Assembly (NCBI RefSeq): GCF_006385685.1 | Contig: NZ_VFRP01000003.1 | Span: 124,001 to 188,000, forward strand | DNA: 64,000 bases | Direction: 5' to 3' | From: Amaricoccus solimangrovi | GTDB lineage: Bacteria; Pseudomonadota; Alphaproteobacteria; Rhodobacterales; Rhodobacteraceae | In this document: positions 25,537 to 33,627 of the stretch, piece after piece | Position numbering within the stretch: the first letter of the stretch is position 1 | How the letters are laid out: each line of letters begins with the position of its first letter | Made by a program: the position numbers and the translations under genes | The notes under the pieces: model-generated | What the model was told of the DNA's origin: nothing | Seen by the model: only the letters and a program-made list of their open reading frames with translations | Database searches by the model: none

Positions 25537-27705
25537 TCACCATCCCGAAAAGTCCGCCCGGCGCCCCGGCCGGCGTTTCCAGTTGCCGGGCGCGCGCCCG
25601 GGCGCCTTCCCCCCGGGCGCGGGCGGCGGTTCCGCCAGCGGCGGCGCCTCGTCCGCGCCCGGGGCCTCGCCCGCGCCCGCCGCGCCATCGGGCGCGGGGG
25701 CGGAGACGATCGCGAAGGCATTGCCGGGGCCGAGGACCGCCCAGGGCGGCGGCCGGTCCCATGCGATTTTCTCGGCGCCGAGCACGATCGCGAGCGCCAG
25801 CGCGTAGACGGAGAGATCGAGCGCCTCGTTCCGCCTGACGCCCGGCCGCTTGTCCCAGCGCCCGGTCGCGTCGCGGCGCTCGGCCGCGTATTCCGCCCAG
25901 ATCTCGGCCGGCGCGGCCTTCGGGACCAGCAGCGCCCGCTCGCCTTCCGCGCCGCGCGTGAGACTCGCCGAGATCTCGTCCTTGAGCCGGTCCGTCGAAG
26001 CCCAGATCAGCCGGACGTCGCGGGCGACGTGCCGCTTGCCCTTGTGGGCGGTCTCGGGCGTGGAGACCTCGGCGCGCTTGGCCCGCGCGCCCCCCTTTCC
26101 CCGCACCAGGTGGAAGCGGCGCGGGTGCGAGATCCGCGCCTTGCGCCAGAAGGCGTAGGCGTTCGGCGTCACGCCCGCCTCGCCGCCGGCGTCGATCACG
26201 ATCGCCAGCGGCCGCAGCCGCCAGGCCCCCCCGAAGACCGGCCAGGAGCGATCGGCGAGGCCGAGCAGCGCGGCCCAATCCTCGGGCCGGCGCGCCGGGT
26301 CGATCCGCCGCCCCTCGCGGTCCGGCGCCCCCTCCGGAGGCTCGAATATGTCGAAACGGTCGATAACCGTTCGCTCGAGCCCCTCGCCCCAAGCCTCGAC
26401 CTGCGCGACGAAGCGCCCCGGCTGCACGTCGACCGCGACGGTCAGGAACCGCGTGGCCTGCGGCGCGATCCGCCAGGGCCGATCGACCGCCAGCGCGCGA
26501 AGCCCCGCCTCGTCCAGCCCCGCGCCCGCGCTCGCCGCGCGGCTCAGATAGGGCAGGCCGAGGTCGAGATTGACCGCGGCGCGCAGGAGCGTCTCGTCGC
26601 CGGTCGCCTCGAATTGCGCCTCGCCCTCGAGGAAGCGCGTCACGATCTGCGCCCAACTCGCCAGCGCGGCGGCCGGGCCTTGCAGCCAGTAGGACACGAT
26701 CGCCGCGCGCCGCGTGAGCGGGCCGAGCGGGGCGACCTCGCCCCCGGCGGTCTCATGCAGCCAGCGGCCGCGCCGGTTGAGCCCCGCCTTAGCGCCATGT
26801 TCGATCACGCCGCCGCAATGCGGGCAGACCATGTAGGCCACGGCGCCGCGCTCGGCCGGGGTCCCCTCGGCCGGATAGTGCAGCCGCTCGAAAGCCGGCT
26901 CGAATTCGACCTCGCAGGACGGGCAAGGCCAGTACCAGCGCGCCCGTGTCCCCTGATTGTAGAGCCCGAGAATGCCGTCGCAGGGCGGAGCGTCGTGCGG
27001 CGTCTCGGGTTTCCAGCCCTCCCTTGCGATCGGAAAGCCCGGCGAGGCTTCCGCGACCGTCATCCCGCGCGAGCCGCTCGATTGCGTGCGCTTGCGCGCC
27101 AGCGCGAAGGCCGAGCCCTCGCCGCCGAGATCCGCCGGCATCCGGTCGTAATCGGTCAGCAGCACGAGCGGGATCGACCGCGCGGAAAGTTGCGTCACGA
27201 CCGGCCATCCGATCGTCAGCCGCGCCCCGGCGGCGAAACGCTTGTCGAAGGTCGAATCCGCCCCCTTGCCCTTCGCCGCCCGCGCGCCGAGCTCGGGCGA
27301 TCGCCGGATCAGCTTGTCGACCGTCTCGATCGAGAACTCGCGCGCCGCCGCCTGCGTCATGTGCACGACATGCACCAGGCGCGGCGCGGCCAGGATCGCA
27401 TGCGCGATCGGATTGAGGATCAGCGCCTCGGTTTTCGAGGACCGCGCCGGGCCGGCGAAGGCGAGCGCCTCGAAACGGCGCGATCCGACCATATCCATCG
27501 GCTCGACCATGTAGGGCGCAACGTCATTGCGCCACGGGACCCAATGCCCGCCCGCCTCGACCATGCGCCGGGCCGCCGCCTCGGAAATCGAGATCCGCGC
27601 CGGCGGCGCCAGCGCCGGAAGCGCGGCCCGGACGACCTCGCCCGCCGAGCGGAGCGGAGGCAGCGCGGCCCCGGGCCGGAAGCGAAGCGGGCGATCTTCA
27701 AGCAA
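25537..27705 (-). CDS. Terminase large subunit, GpA family
   Basis: The 722-residue protein is of the lambda GpA family, the ATPase and nuclease that cuts concatemers and pumps DNA into the prohead. The ATPase region shows FEALAFAGPARSSKTEA (Walker A-like GPARSSKTE) and LVLLTDYDRMP (Walker B). A zinc-finger-like CPSCEVEF and CPHCGG pair, each CxxC, lies in the middle, as in other GpA proteins. The nuclease part has VAVDVQPGRFVAQVEAWG. The C-terminal 60 residues are Pro/Ala/Gly-rich. It overlaps the small subunit by 8 bp. Confidence 0.93.
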   Translation of the reverse strand: MLEDRPLRFRPGAALPPLRSAGEVVRAALPALAPPARISISEAAARRMVEAGGHWVPWRNDVAPYMVEPMDMVGSRRFEALAFAGPARSSKTEALILNPIAHAILAAPRLVHVVHMTQAAAREFSIETVDKLIRRSPELGARAAKGKGADSTFDKRFAAGARLTIGWPVVTQLSARSIPLVLLTDYDRMPADLGGEGSAFALARKRTQSSGSRGMTVAEASPGFPIAREGWKPETPHDAPPCDGILGLYNQGTRARWYWPCPSCEVEFEPAFERLHYPAEGTPAERGAVAYMVCPHCGGVIEHGAKAGLNRRGRWLHETAGGEVAPLGPLTRRAAIVSYWLQGPAAALASWAQIVTRFLEGEAQFEATGDETLLRAAVNLDLGLPYLSRAASAGAGLDEAGLRALAVDRPWRIAPQATRFLTVAVDVQPGRFVAQVEAWGEGLERTVIDRFDIFEPPEGAPDREGRRIDPARRPEDWAALLGLADRSWPVFGGAWRLRPLAIVIDAGGEAGVTPNAYAFWRKARISHPRRFHLVRGKGGARAKRAEVSTPETAHKGKRHVARDVRLIWASTDRLKDEISASLTRGAEGERALLVPKAAPAEIWAEYAAERRDATGRWDKRPGVRRNEALDLSVYALALAIVLGAEKIAWDRPPPWAVLGPGNAFAIVSAPAPDGAAGAGEAPGADEAPPLAEPPPAPGGKAPGRAPGNWKRRPGRRADFSGW

Positions 27706-28447
27706 GGCGGTCTCCCCCCGAGGTCATGCGGTCGAGGTCATTCGGGCCGAGGTCGTTCGGCGGACAGAGATCGAGGGCGGCGGCGCCGTCCTCTCCGGTC
27801 CCGCGCCCCGCGCCGAACAGGTCCGCGATCCGCCTTCGGGCGCCCTCGAGGATGTCATCGCAAATCATCTGCGCCGCCTCGACGCCCGCGCCGTCGAGCC
27901 CGAGGTCGCGGGCGAGCCGGTCGGGCGCCGCGTCGAGCCCGTCGCGGATCTCGGCGAAGACCGCCTGCAAGGCTTCCGCGACCTCGGCGGCCGCGATCAG
28001 CTCGCCCCGCGCCCGCGCGGCATCGGTCCAGGCCTTTTCGAGTTGCAGCGTCTCGATCGCGTCGCGCCTGGAAAGCCCGGGCTCGGCCCCCGGCGCGACC
28101 GTGCCGCCGGTCAGCGCGAGCCGCAGCTGCTGCGTCGCGTCCTCCGCCGCGAGGCGGGCCGTGCGATCGTCGGCCTCGCGCTTTCGCATCCAGGCGAAGC
28201 AGAGCGACAGGCGAAACTGATAACTCCGCCCGTTGGTCCCCTCGACCTCCACCGGAAGCCCGAGCCGGCGCCAGTTGGCGAGCGTGGTCTGCGAGGTGTC
28301 GAGCGCGTCGGCGAGCTGGTACTGGTTCACCACCGCGTCCGGCACCCCGGCCGGCAACGGATAGCGCGCCGTCAGCGCGCCTTCCTCCGCCGTGAGCGCC
28401 CGAAGCGGCCCGCCCGCGCCGTCCTCCCCGAGCGTCCGATCCGTCAC
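27698..28447 (-). CDS. Terminase small subunit (Nu1-like)
   Basis: The 249-residue protein has an N-terminal winged-helix segment (NQYQLADALDTSQTTLANWR, then GLPVEVEG), as in Nu1/DNA-packaging proteins that recognise cos DNA. A helical oligomerisation region with LSRRDAIETLQLEKAWTDAARARGEL follows. It is immediately upstream of the GpA gene and overlaps it. The 113 bp before its start carry no gene and could hold the packaging site. Confidence 0.82.
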   Translation of the reverse strand: MTDRTLGEDGAGGPLRALTAEEGALTARYPLPAGVPDAVVNQYQLADALDTSQTTLANWRRLGLPVEVEGTNGRSYQFRLSLCFAWMRKREADDRTARLAAEDATQQLRLALTGGTVAPGAEPGLSRRDAIETLQLEKAWTDAARARGELIAAAEVAEALQAVFAEIRDGLDAAPDRLARDLGLDGAGVEAAQMICDDILEGARRRIADLFGAGRGTGEDGAAALDLCPPNDLGPNDLDRMTSGGDRLA

Positions 28448-28560
28448 GAGTCCAACAACCTCAACCGATAAGCCGCCCAGCTCGGCGCCAGACTTCGCGA
28501 ACCAAACGCGGCCGCGAATATCCCCGCGCGCGATCCCGGCGGAAGGACCCGCGCCGCCGT

Positions 28561-29160
28561 CTAGCGCCGCGCCGTGGCCCAGGCGCGGCGGAACGCGCGC
28601 TCGAGGGCGATCGGAAAATAGGCCCGCGCGGTCTTCTCGGCGTCGACGCCGAAGCGCAGGCGCGGCGTGTAATGCGCGACCGGCTCGAAGGCCGCGAGCA
28701 TCCGCAGCCGCCCGGCCTTGAGGCGCTGATAGAGCCCGGCCGGCAGGCGCGTGCCCGGCGCCGGGGCGAAGGTGTCGGCCCGGGCGCGCGCTCGTGCCAG
28801 CGCGTTGCGCGGCATGCCGCCGTGGCGATCGAGCCGGATCCCGACCGGGACCGGGATCGCCTTCCTCGCCGGCTTGCGTTCGCCGCCCCGCTCGGCCCAG
28901 GCGAGATAGCCGGCCTGCCGGTCCCTGAAGAACACATCCGCCCAGAGCCGCGCCTTGCCGGCCCGGAACACCGCGAGGCCGCGCCGGGTGAAGGGCGTCG
29001 GCCGGTCGAGCCGCTTCTCGAGCGCGCGCCCGGCGTTGTCGGCGATCGCCCGCGCGGTCTCGTTCAGCGCCGAGGCGGTGGCGAAGGGCAGCTGGCGTCG
29101 GGCGAGGTCGGAGAGATCGCGCTCGAAGCCGCGCAGGTTGTGCTCGAAGGAGACGTGCAT
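28561..29160 (-). CDS. Minor tail protein of gpZ type
   Basis: ATG 29160 gives 199 residues. The start (FERDLSDLARRQLPFATASALNETA) is the hallmark of lambda gpZ-like tail completion proteins, where a helix with QLPFA..AL...A is conserved. The next region (RPTPFTRRGLAVFRAGKARL) also fits. gpZ-like genes normally lie between head and tail modules; here the gene sits between the helicase and the terminase, so it has moved. Its late expression with the packaging genes is inferred from orientation and spacing. Confidence 0.7.
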   Translation of the reverse strand: MHVSFEHNLRGFERDLSDLARRQLPFATASALNETARAIADNAGRALEKRLDRPTPFTRRGLAVFRAGKARLWADVFFRDRQAGYLAWAERGGERKPARKAIPVPVGIRLDRHGGMPRNALARARARADTFAPAPGTRLPAGLYQRLKAGRLRMLAAFEPVAHYTPRLRFGVDAEKTARAYFPIALERAFRRAWATARR

Positions 29161-29276
29161 GGAACCTCGCAGGAAACCGGAGCCTTGGAACGAGAGCCGC
29201 CGCGCTCGGGTCCCGGGGAACGGGCCGAGGCGCGGCGGAAGTCGATACAACCTTGGGAGGATATTATGGGCGCAAA

Positions 29277-31313
29277 TCACGACCATGCCGCGTAGGTGCA
29301 GCCTCCGCGTGATGTTGTCAACGGTTTTGTGCGGCGCGCGTTGAAACCCCGTCCGGCAAGGCCCGCGCCATGCGATCGAAAGCCGCCAGCGCGGCGCCTC
29401 TCAGCGCCGCTTCCCGCGCGGGCGACCGCTTGAGGCCGAGCCCGGCGAGAATGCGCGGCAGCGAGAGGCCACCGACCACGATCGCGCGGATCAGGTCGCG
29501 GGTCGCGATCGAATCGCCCTCGCGGGTGACGCGGACGAAGTCGCGCCCGATCGCCGCCTCGAGCGCGCGGAGCCTCTCGGCCCAGATCAGCGCGCCGAAC
29601 TGGCGCCCCTCGGCCGAGGCGCGGCCGCCGCCGACTCGCTCCGCCGCGAAGTCGCCCGAGGTTCCTCCGACCGTCACGATCTCGACCGCGAGCGCGTAGG
29701 TCGCCGCCGCCTCGCGCCGGTGCCGGTCGAGCGAGGCCAGGAGGGGTGAGCCCGGGCGGCGGTTGACGCGGGCGACCAGCTCGACAGCCTCGCCGCCGTT
29801 CTCGCCCTCGCGGAGGAACGTCTCGCCAGTCGCACCACTCCGAGTAGACCCGGAAGAAGGCCGAGGACCTGATCCCGGGTCCGGCCGCGTCGGACCGGCA
29901 GCAATCCTTGATGAACTCGCCGATCGGGTCCGCGTGCTCGAGCAGCGAATCCTTCAGCGCGCGCATTGCCTCGGGTGGGTCGATTCCGGGCGGCGCGCCG
30001 ATCCCGGCGTCTGCCCGCTCGCGATAGGCCCGCCAGCCCTCGAGCATCCAGTTGAGGACGCCCGGCCCCTCGGCCTTCAAGGCCCGCTCGACCTCGATCG
30101 GCGAACGGCGCCTGTCCTCGGGAAGCGCGCGCAGGTTGACCTCGAAGGGAATGAACACCAGCCGCCGCCGCGTGCCCTCGTCCTCGTTCTTGATCCGGGG
30201 CGTCCGGTTGAACGAGAGGATCGGGAAGGCGGTCGGGCGGTAGTAGAACTGCCCTTGATTGAGCCCGCGCGCCGGGCGCGGGTCGCCCCCTGTCAGAGCC
30301 TTGATCCGCTTCGCGCTCAGCTCGTCGGTCGGGTCCGGCTCGGAGGCGATCAGCGCCCGCGCGCCCGGAATATCGACTTCCTCGGGCGTCGCCTTCCCCG
30401 CGCTTTCGTTCGCGGTCGCGAGGAACAGTTCGATCTTGCACGGGACCGCGTAGCCGCCCGACTCGCCCAGCACATGCGCGATCATGTTGACCGCCGTCGA
30501 CTTGCCGTTGCCGCCCGAGCCCCGGAACAGGAAGGCGCATTGCGGTTCATTCCGGCCGAACAGCGTCGCCCCCATGCTGCGATGAAAGCAGGCCCGAACC
30601 TCGGGATCGGGCAGCACCAGCTCGAGGAAGGCGCGCCATTCCGGGCAGTCGGCCGCCGGATCGTATTCAACGCCCGCGCATTTGGTCGGGAGCGACTCGC
30701 GATCGTGCGGCTTGAGCCAGCGCGCCCGCGCCTCGACCAGCGCGGCGCGGCCCAGCTCGGGCTGGAGATCCGCGTAAGCCGCCGCGCGGAGGTCGATCCG
30801 GCCATTCGGCACGGTAAACGACCAGGGATCGGCGTCGAGCGTGTCGATGGCGACGCGCAGCCGGTGGCGCAGGACCTTTAGAGCCTTCTCCATCTTGTCG
30901 ACATTCCCGCATTTGACCGCGTGCTTACGCAGCGCCAGCCAGCCCTCCGCGCGAAGCGCCTTGAGCGCCTCGGCCGGATCCTTCACGCGCGGCGCGTTGC
31001 TGCTCGGCTGAATTGCCATCCGCCGGGCGATGGCGATTTCATCGAAATCGGCGCGCCACGCCTTTTCCGCGTCCGCGTTCACGAGGGCTTGCAGTTCCTC
31101 CGCGATCGCAGCCGCGCGGAGGTCCCCATCCGAGAAGTCGAAGCGGGCGCCATCCCAGATCCCCCAGCCCTTGCCGCCTACGAAGATCATGCGCTCGCCA
31201 TGGGCCGCCGCGAGCCGGTCCGCGTTCCATCGGTCGTTCTCATCCCCGGCGACGAAGGCCGGCGCCGGCTCCCCGTCCGGGGGGAGCCCCATCAATTCGG
31301 AAATCAGGCTCAT
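29277..31313 (-). CDS. D5/P4-type replicative helicase, C-terminus apparently frame-disrupted
   Basis: The frame is open for 678 codons, but protein-like sequence ends near 29835 (residue about 493). The helicase part has Walker A GSGGNGKST (about 265-273), LFLATANESAGKATPE, and a LSFNRTPRIKNEDEGTRRRL segment, as in P4/D5 primase-helicases. After YSEWCDWRD the frame turns Arg/Gly/Pro-rich, while the +1 frame continues with protein-like sequence (GETFLREGENGGEAVEL) through to 29318. One missing or extra base near 29830 would join both. This is either a real frameshift or a sequencing error. The helicase follows its primase after 7 bp. Confidence 0.75.
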   Translation of the reverse strand: MSLISELMGLPPDGEPAPAFVAGDENDRWNADRLAAAHGERMIFVGGKGWGIWDGARFDFSDGDLRAAAIAEELQALVNADAEKAWRADFDEIAIARRMAIQPSSNAPRVKDPAEALKALRAEGWLALRKHAVKCGNVDKMEKALKVLRHRLRVAIDTLDADPWSFTVPNGRIDLRAAAYADLQPELGRAALVEARARWLKPHDRESLPTKCAGVEYDPAADCPEWRAFLELVLPDPEVRACFHRSMGATLFGRNEPQCAFLFRGSGGNGKSTAVNMIAHVLGESGGYAVPCKIELFLATANESAGKATPEEVDIPGARALIASEPDPTDELSAKRIKALTGGDPRPARGLNQGQFYYRPTAFPILSFNRTPRIKNEDEGTRRRLVFIPFEVNLRALPEDRRRSPIEVERALKAEGPGVLNWMLEGWRAYRERADAGIGAPPGIDPPEAMRALKDSLLEHADPIGEFIKDCCRSDAAGPGIRSSAFFRVYSEWCDWRDVPPRGRERRRGCRAGRPRQPPPGLTPPGLARPAPARGGGDLRARGRDRDGRRNLGRLRGGASRRRPRLGRGAPVRRADLGREAPRARGGDRARLRPRHPRGRFDRDPRPDPRDRGRWPLAAAHSRRARPQAVARAGSGAERRRAGGFRSHGAGLAGRGFNARRTKPLTTSRGGCTYAAWS
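29318..29677 (-). CDS. Unknown phage protein or C-terminal domain of the helicase
   Basis: GTG 29677 would give 119 residues ending DGVSTRAAQNR. Protein-like sequence in this frame starts further upstream, near 29830, without any ATG, GTG or TTG between, which suggests that it is the displaced C-terminal part of the helicase gene. The segment contains a helical RDLIRAIVVGGLSLPRILAGL block that could be a winged-helix or DNA-binding domain. It lies fully inside the open frame of the helicase in another phase. No family is recognised. Confidence 0.55.
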   Translation of the reverse strand: MTVGGTSGDFAAERVGGGRASAEGRQFGALIWAERLRALEAAIGRDFVRVTREGDSIATRDLIRAIVVGGLSLPRILAGLGLKRSPAREAALRGAALAAFDRMARALPDGVSTRAAQNR

Positions 31314-31320
31314 GCGTAAT

Positions 31321-32508
31321 CTACCTTTCCGGCGCGACCCGGGCCGCTTCCGCCGCCGCGAGGTCCGCGAAATCCGCCTCGAGGTCCCAGCGGCCGCCGG
31401 GGACGCGGACCTCGGCCTCGAACCCGCGCGCGGCGAGTTTCGCGCGGGCGCGCTCGGCGAAGCGGCGCGCGGCCTCGCCCCCGCCCTTCGCCGAGCCTTC
31501 GCCGAGGATCAGCGCCGCGCGGACGCCCTCGGCCGGGAGCCAGTGCGGCACGCGCGCGCCGAGGTCGGGGCGCGGGGAGGGGAGCGGATAGCCGTCCGGC
31601 CCCGCCGGCCCCTTGCCGCGCGGATCGCCCGGCCCGGCGAGCGCGCCGAGCGAAAGCGCCGCCTCCGCGCCCCAGCGGCCGCCGAGCCCGGCGCGGACCA
31701 GCGCCGACCAGGCGGCGAGCGTGGTTTCGATCCCCTCGCCGACCACGACCCCGAGCCGCGAGGTCGAGAGGCGGACCGGCGCGCCGAAGATCGCCCCGGT
31801 CCGGCCGATCATTTTCTTGCCGACCTTGGCGCCATCGGGGAGCCGGGCGCGGCCCTCCGCCGCGATCCAGGTCCGATGCACGCCGACCAGCGCGCCCCGG
31901 CCGATCGCCGCGACCATCGCCGGCCCGACATGCAGCGGCCGGGCGCGGCGGGTGTCCGCGCCGTGCGCCCAATGCTCGAGCGCGGGCGCGAAGCGGAGCG
32001 AGGCAGGGACCCCCCCGATCGCCGCGAGGTCGACGCCGCGCGCGGCGAGGTAGCTTTCGAGCAGCGGCCCCGCCGGCTCGGTCTGGCGCCAGATCCAGCG
32101 CGCCGCCTCGAGCCCACGCGCCGCGCGCTCCGCGTCCTCCGCCTCGGCGGCGGCGCGGGCGCGGGCGTGCGCCTCGGCGCGGCGGGCGGCGGCGGCCGTG
32201 TCCTCGCGGTCGATCCCGGCCGAGGACGCGAGCCGGCGGAGCGCCTCGCGGACGGGGACGCCCTCGGCCTCGATCACGAAGTCGATCGCCGAGCCCTTGC
32301 GGCCGCAGCCGAAGCATTTGAAGAAGCCGCCCGCCCCGGCCGGCTCGAGGACATGAAAGGACGCGGACCGCTCCGCGTGGAAGGGACAGGGCGCCCACCA
32401 GTCGCCCCGCCTCGGCGCCGATTTGCGCGGGTCCCAGGCCACGCCCGCGCGCTCGGCGAGGCGGCGGAGCGAGACGCTCGCCTTGACCTGCTCGGAAAGT
32501 CGGGTCAT
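31321..32508 (-). CDS. DnaG-like primase (CHC2 zinc finger and Toprim)
   Basis: ATG 32508 overlaps the stop of the HD gene (ATGA), giving 395 residues. The N-terminal CHC2 zinc finger is seen as CPFHAERSASF and FKCFGCGRKGSAIDF (Cys-x2-His then Cys-x2-Cys). A long Ala/Arg/Glu-rich helical linker follows. The Toprim part has VVVGEGIETTLAAWSAL with the metal-binding Glu, and a later ALILGEG-type strand. It should make RNA primers for phage replication with the adjacent helicase. Confidence 0.9.
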   Translation of the reverse strand: MTRLSEQVKASVSLRRLAERAGVAWDPRKSAPRRGDWWAPCPFHAERSASFHVLEPAGAGGFFKCFGCGRKGSAIDFVIEAEGVPVREALRRLASSAGIDREDTAAAARRAEAHARARAAAEAEDAERAARGLEAARWIWRQTEPAGPLLESYLAARGVDLAAIGGVPASLRFAPALEHWAHGADTRRARPLHVGPAMVAAIGRGALVGVHRTWIAAEGRARLPDGAKVGKKMIGRTGAIFGAPVRLSTSRLGVVVGEGIETTLAAWSALVRAGLGGRWGAEAALSLGALAGPGDPRGKGPAGPDGYPLPSPRPDLGARVPHWLPAEGVRAALILGEGSAKGGGEAARRFAERARAKLAARGFEAEVRVPGGRWDLEADFADLAAAEAARVAPER

Positions 32509-33071
32509 CCGATGCCAAGCCCCTCGGCGCGGCGGAGGAATTCCAGCGCGGCCACGTCCGGCGCGAGGCGCGGCGGTTGCCAAGGTCCCGGGTCGGGCAG
32601 GTGATCGCGCGGCGCGAAGGGGAAGAATTCCCGAAGCTCGGCCGCGAGCGCGGCGTTATCGAAGGGCGCGGCCGAGAAGCCGAGGGGAAGATCGAAGCGT
32701 TCAGCGATCGCCCGGGCGACCCCCTGCTCGAGCCGCTCGAGGTCGGGGATCAGCGCCTTCAGGGGCCGGATATTGTCGCCGCAATAGACCTCGGCCGCGT
32801 CGTGCATGAGGACGGCGCGGCGGAAGCGGGCCGGGATCCCCGCCTCGCGCGCGATCTCGTCGCAGAAGATCGAATGCTCGGCGACGGAATAGAATCGCGG
32901 TCCCCAGCCATTGAACCGGACCAGGCGGGAAAGCGCGGTCGCGATTTCGGGGATCGAGGCGACGAAGATCGGCGACGGCGCTTCGAGATCGAAGGCGCCC
33001 CAGATCGGGGAGCGGTCCCCCTCCTGCCAGCGCGGGCGTGGGGCCGCGTCGAAATCCTCGGGTGTCAGCAT
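32505..33071 (-). CDS. HD-domain phosphohydrolase (YfbR-like)
   Basis: ATG 33071 gives 188 residues; the upstream extension is Pro/Arg-rich noise. The metal-binding HD signature is complete: YSVAEHSIFCDEI and LMHDAAEVYCGDN, with RFYSVAEHS as in phage-encoded 5'-deoxynucleotidase-like proteins. These hydrolyse nucleoside monophosphates and tune the dNTP pool during phage replication. It is coupled to the primase by ATGA overlap. Confidence 0.82.
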   Translation of the reverse strand: MLTPEDFDAAPRPRWQEGDRSPIWGAFDLEAPSPIFVASIPEIATALSRLVRFNGWGPRFYSVAEHSIFCDEIAREAGIPARFRRAVLMHDAAEVYCGDNIRPLKALIPDLERLEQGVARAIAERFDLPLGFSAAPFDNAALAAELREFFPFAPRDHLPDPGPWQPPRLAPDVAALEFLRRAEGLGIG

Positions 33072-33075
33072 GGGA

Positions 33076-33324
33076 TCAGTCTCCGAACAGGGACCCTTGC
33101 CGGGGCGTCTCGTCCGCCGGCGGTTTCGCGGGAAGGGGATCGGGACGGGGCGCGGGGGCGCCGGTCGCGCGCACGCGCCGGGCTTCGGCGGCCCGGCCGC
33201 AGTGGGGGGCGGCGCAGTGCCAGAGATAGCCACGCCGCGCGACCGGGAGCGCCGAGCGCGGCCCGGGAAGCCGAAGCCCCCGCGTCGCGCCGGGCGCCCC
33301 GCAGATCGCGCAAGGCCGCGTCAC
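33076..33324 (-). CDS. Small zinc-ribbon phage protein
   Basis: I chose GTG 33324 because it overlaps the upstream stop (GTGA), giving 82 residues starting VTRPCAICGAPG. The pairs CAIC and the later HC-x4-C (WHCAAPHC) are likely zinc ligands. The C-terminal half is Pro/Ala-rich and disordered, ending QGSLFGD, which resembles a short sliding-clamp-binding-like tail. Function unknown. It lies in the tightly overlapping replication operon. Confidence 0.6.
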   Translation of the reverse strand: MTRPCAICGAPGATRGLRLPGPRSALPVARRGYLWHCAAPHCGRAAEARRVRATGAPAPRPDPLPAKPPADETPRQGSLFGD

Positions 33325-33620
33325 GCGGAACGCGCCCGGCGGCCGAGCCTGGCGCGTGCGCAATGCCCATGCAGGCGCGCGGTGAGCGCCCCGGCCTCGG
33401 CGATGTCGCGCGCGATCGGAGTCGCGGCGCGCGCGGCCGCGTGCGCGTAGATCAGCGCGTCGAGCGCATAGGATGCGGCGAGCGCGGCCAGCTCACGCGC
33501 GGAGAGGACCGCGAAATCGGGCGCGTCCTCGGCGAGGCGAAGGACGCGGCAGTCATAGATCGGAAAGGCCCGGTCGGGCCGGTGCTGCGCCTCGAAATCG
33601 GGGCGGGGCGTGTCGCTCAT
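33321..33620 (-). CDS. Hypothetical phage protein
   Basis: ATG 33620 gives 99 residues. After an acidic, Pro-containing start, the middle is a long Ala-rich helix (ARELAALAASYALDALIYAH) and the end is basic (RARLGRRARSA). No family is recognised. It is coupled to the zinc-ribbon gene (GTGA) and follows the DNA methyltransferase after 7 bp, so it belongs to the replication operon. Confidence 0.6.
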   Translation of the reverse strand: MSDTPRPDFEAQHRPDRAFPIYDCRVLRLAEDAPDFAVLSARELAALAASYALDALIYAHAAARAATPIARDIAEAGALTARLHGHCARARLGRRARSA

Positions 33621-33627
33621 GGGGGCC

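Noticed and set aside
5047-29160. Gene transfer agent cluster
   Set aside because: GTA-like tail genes are present, but integrase, att sites, repressor, primase and helicase with cargo define a prophage.
29267-29296. Ten-codon frame with a good ribosome binding site on the + strand
   Set aside because: Too short to support; no context for a leader peptide.
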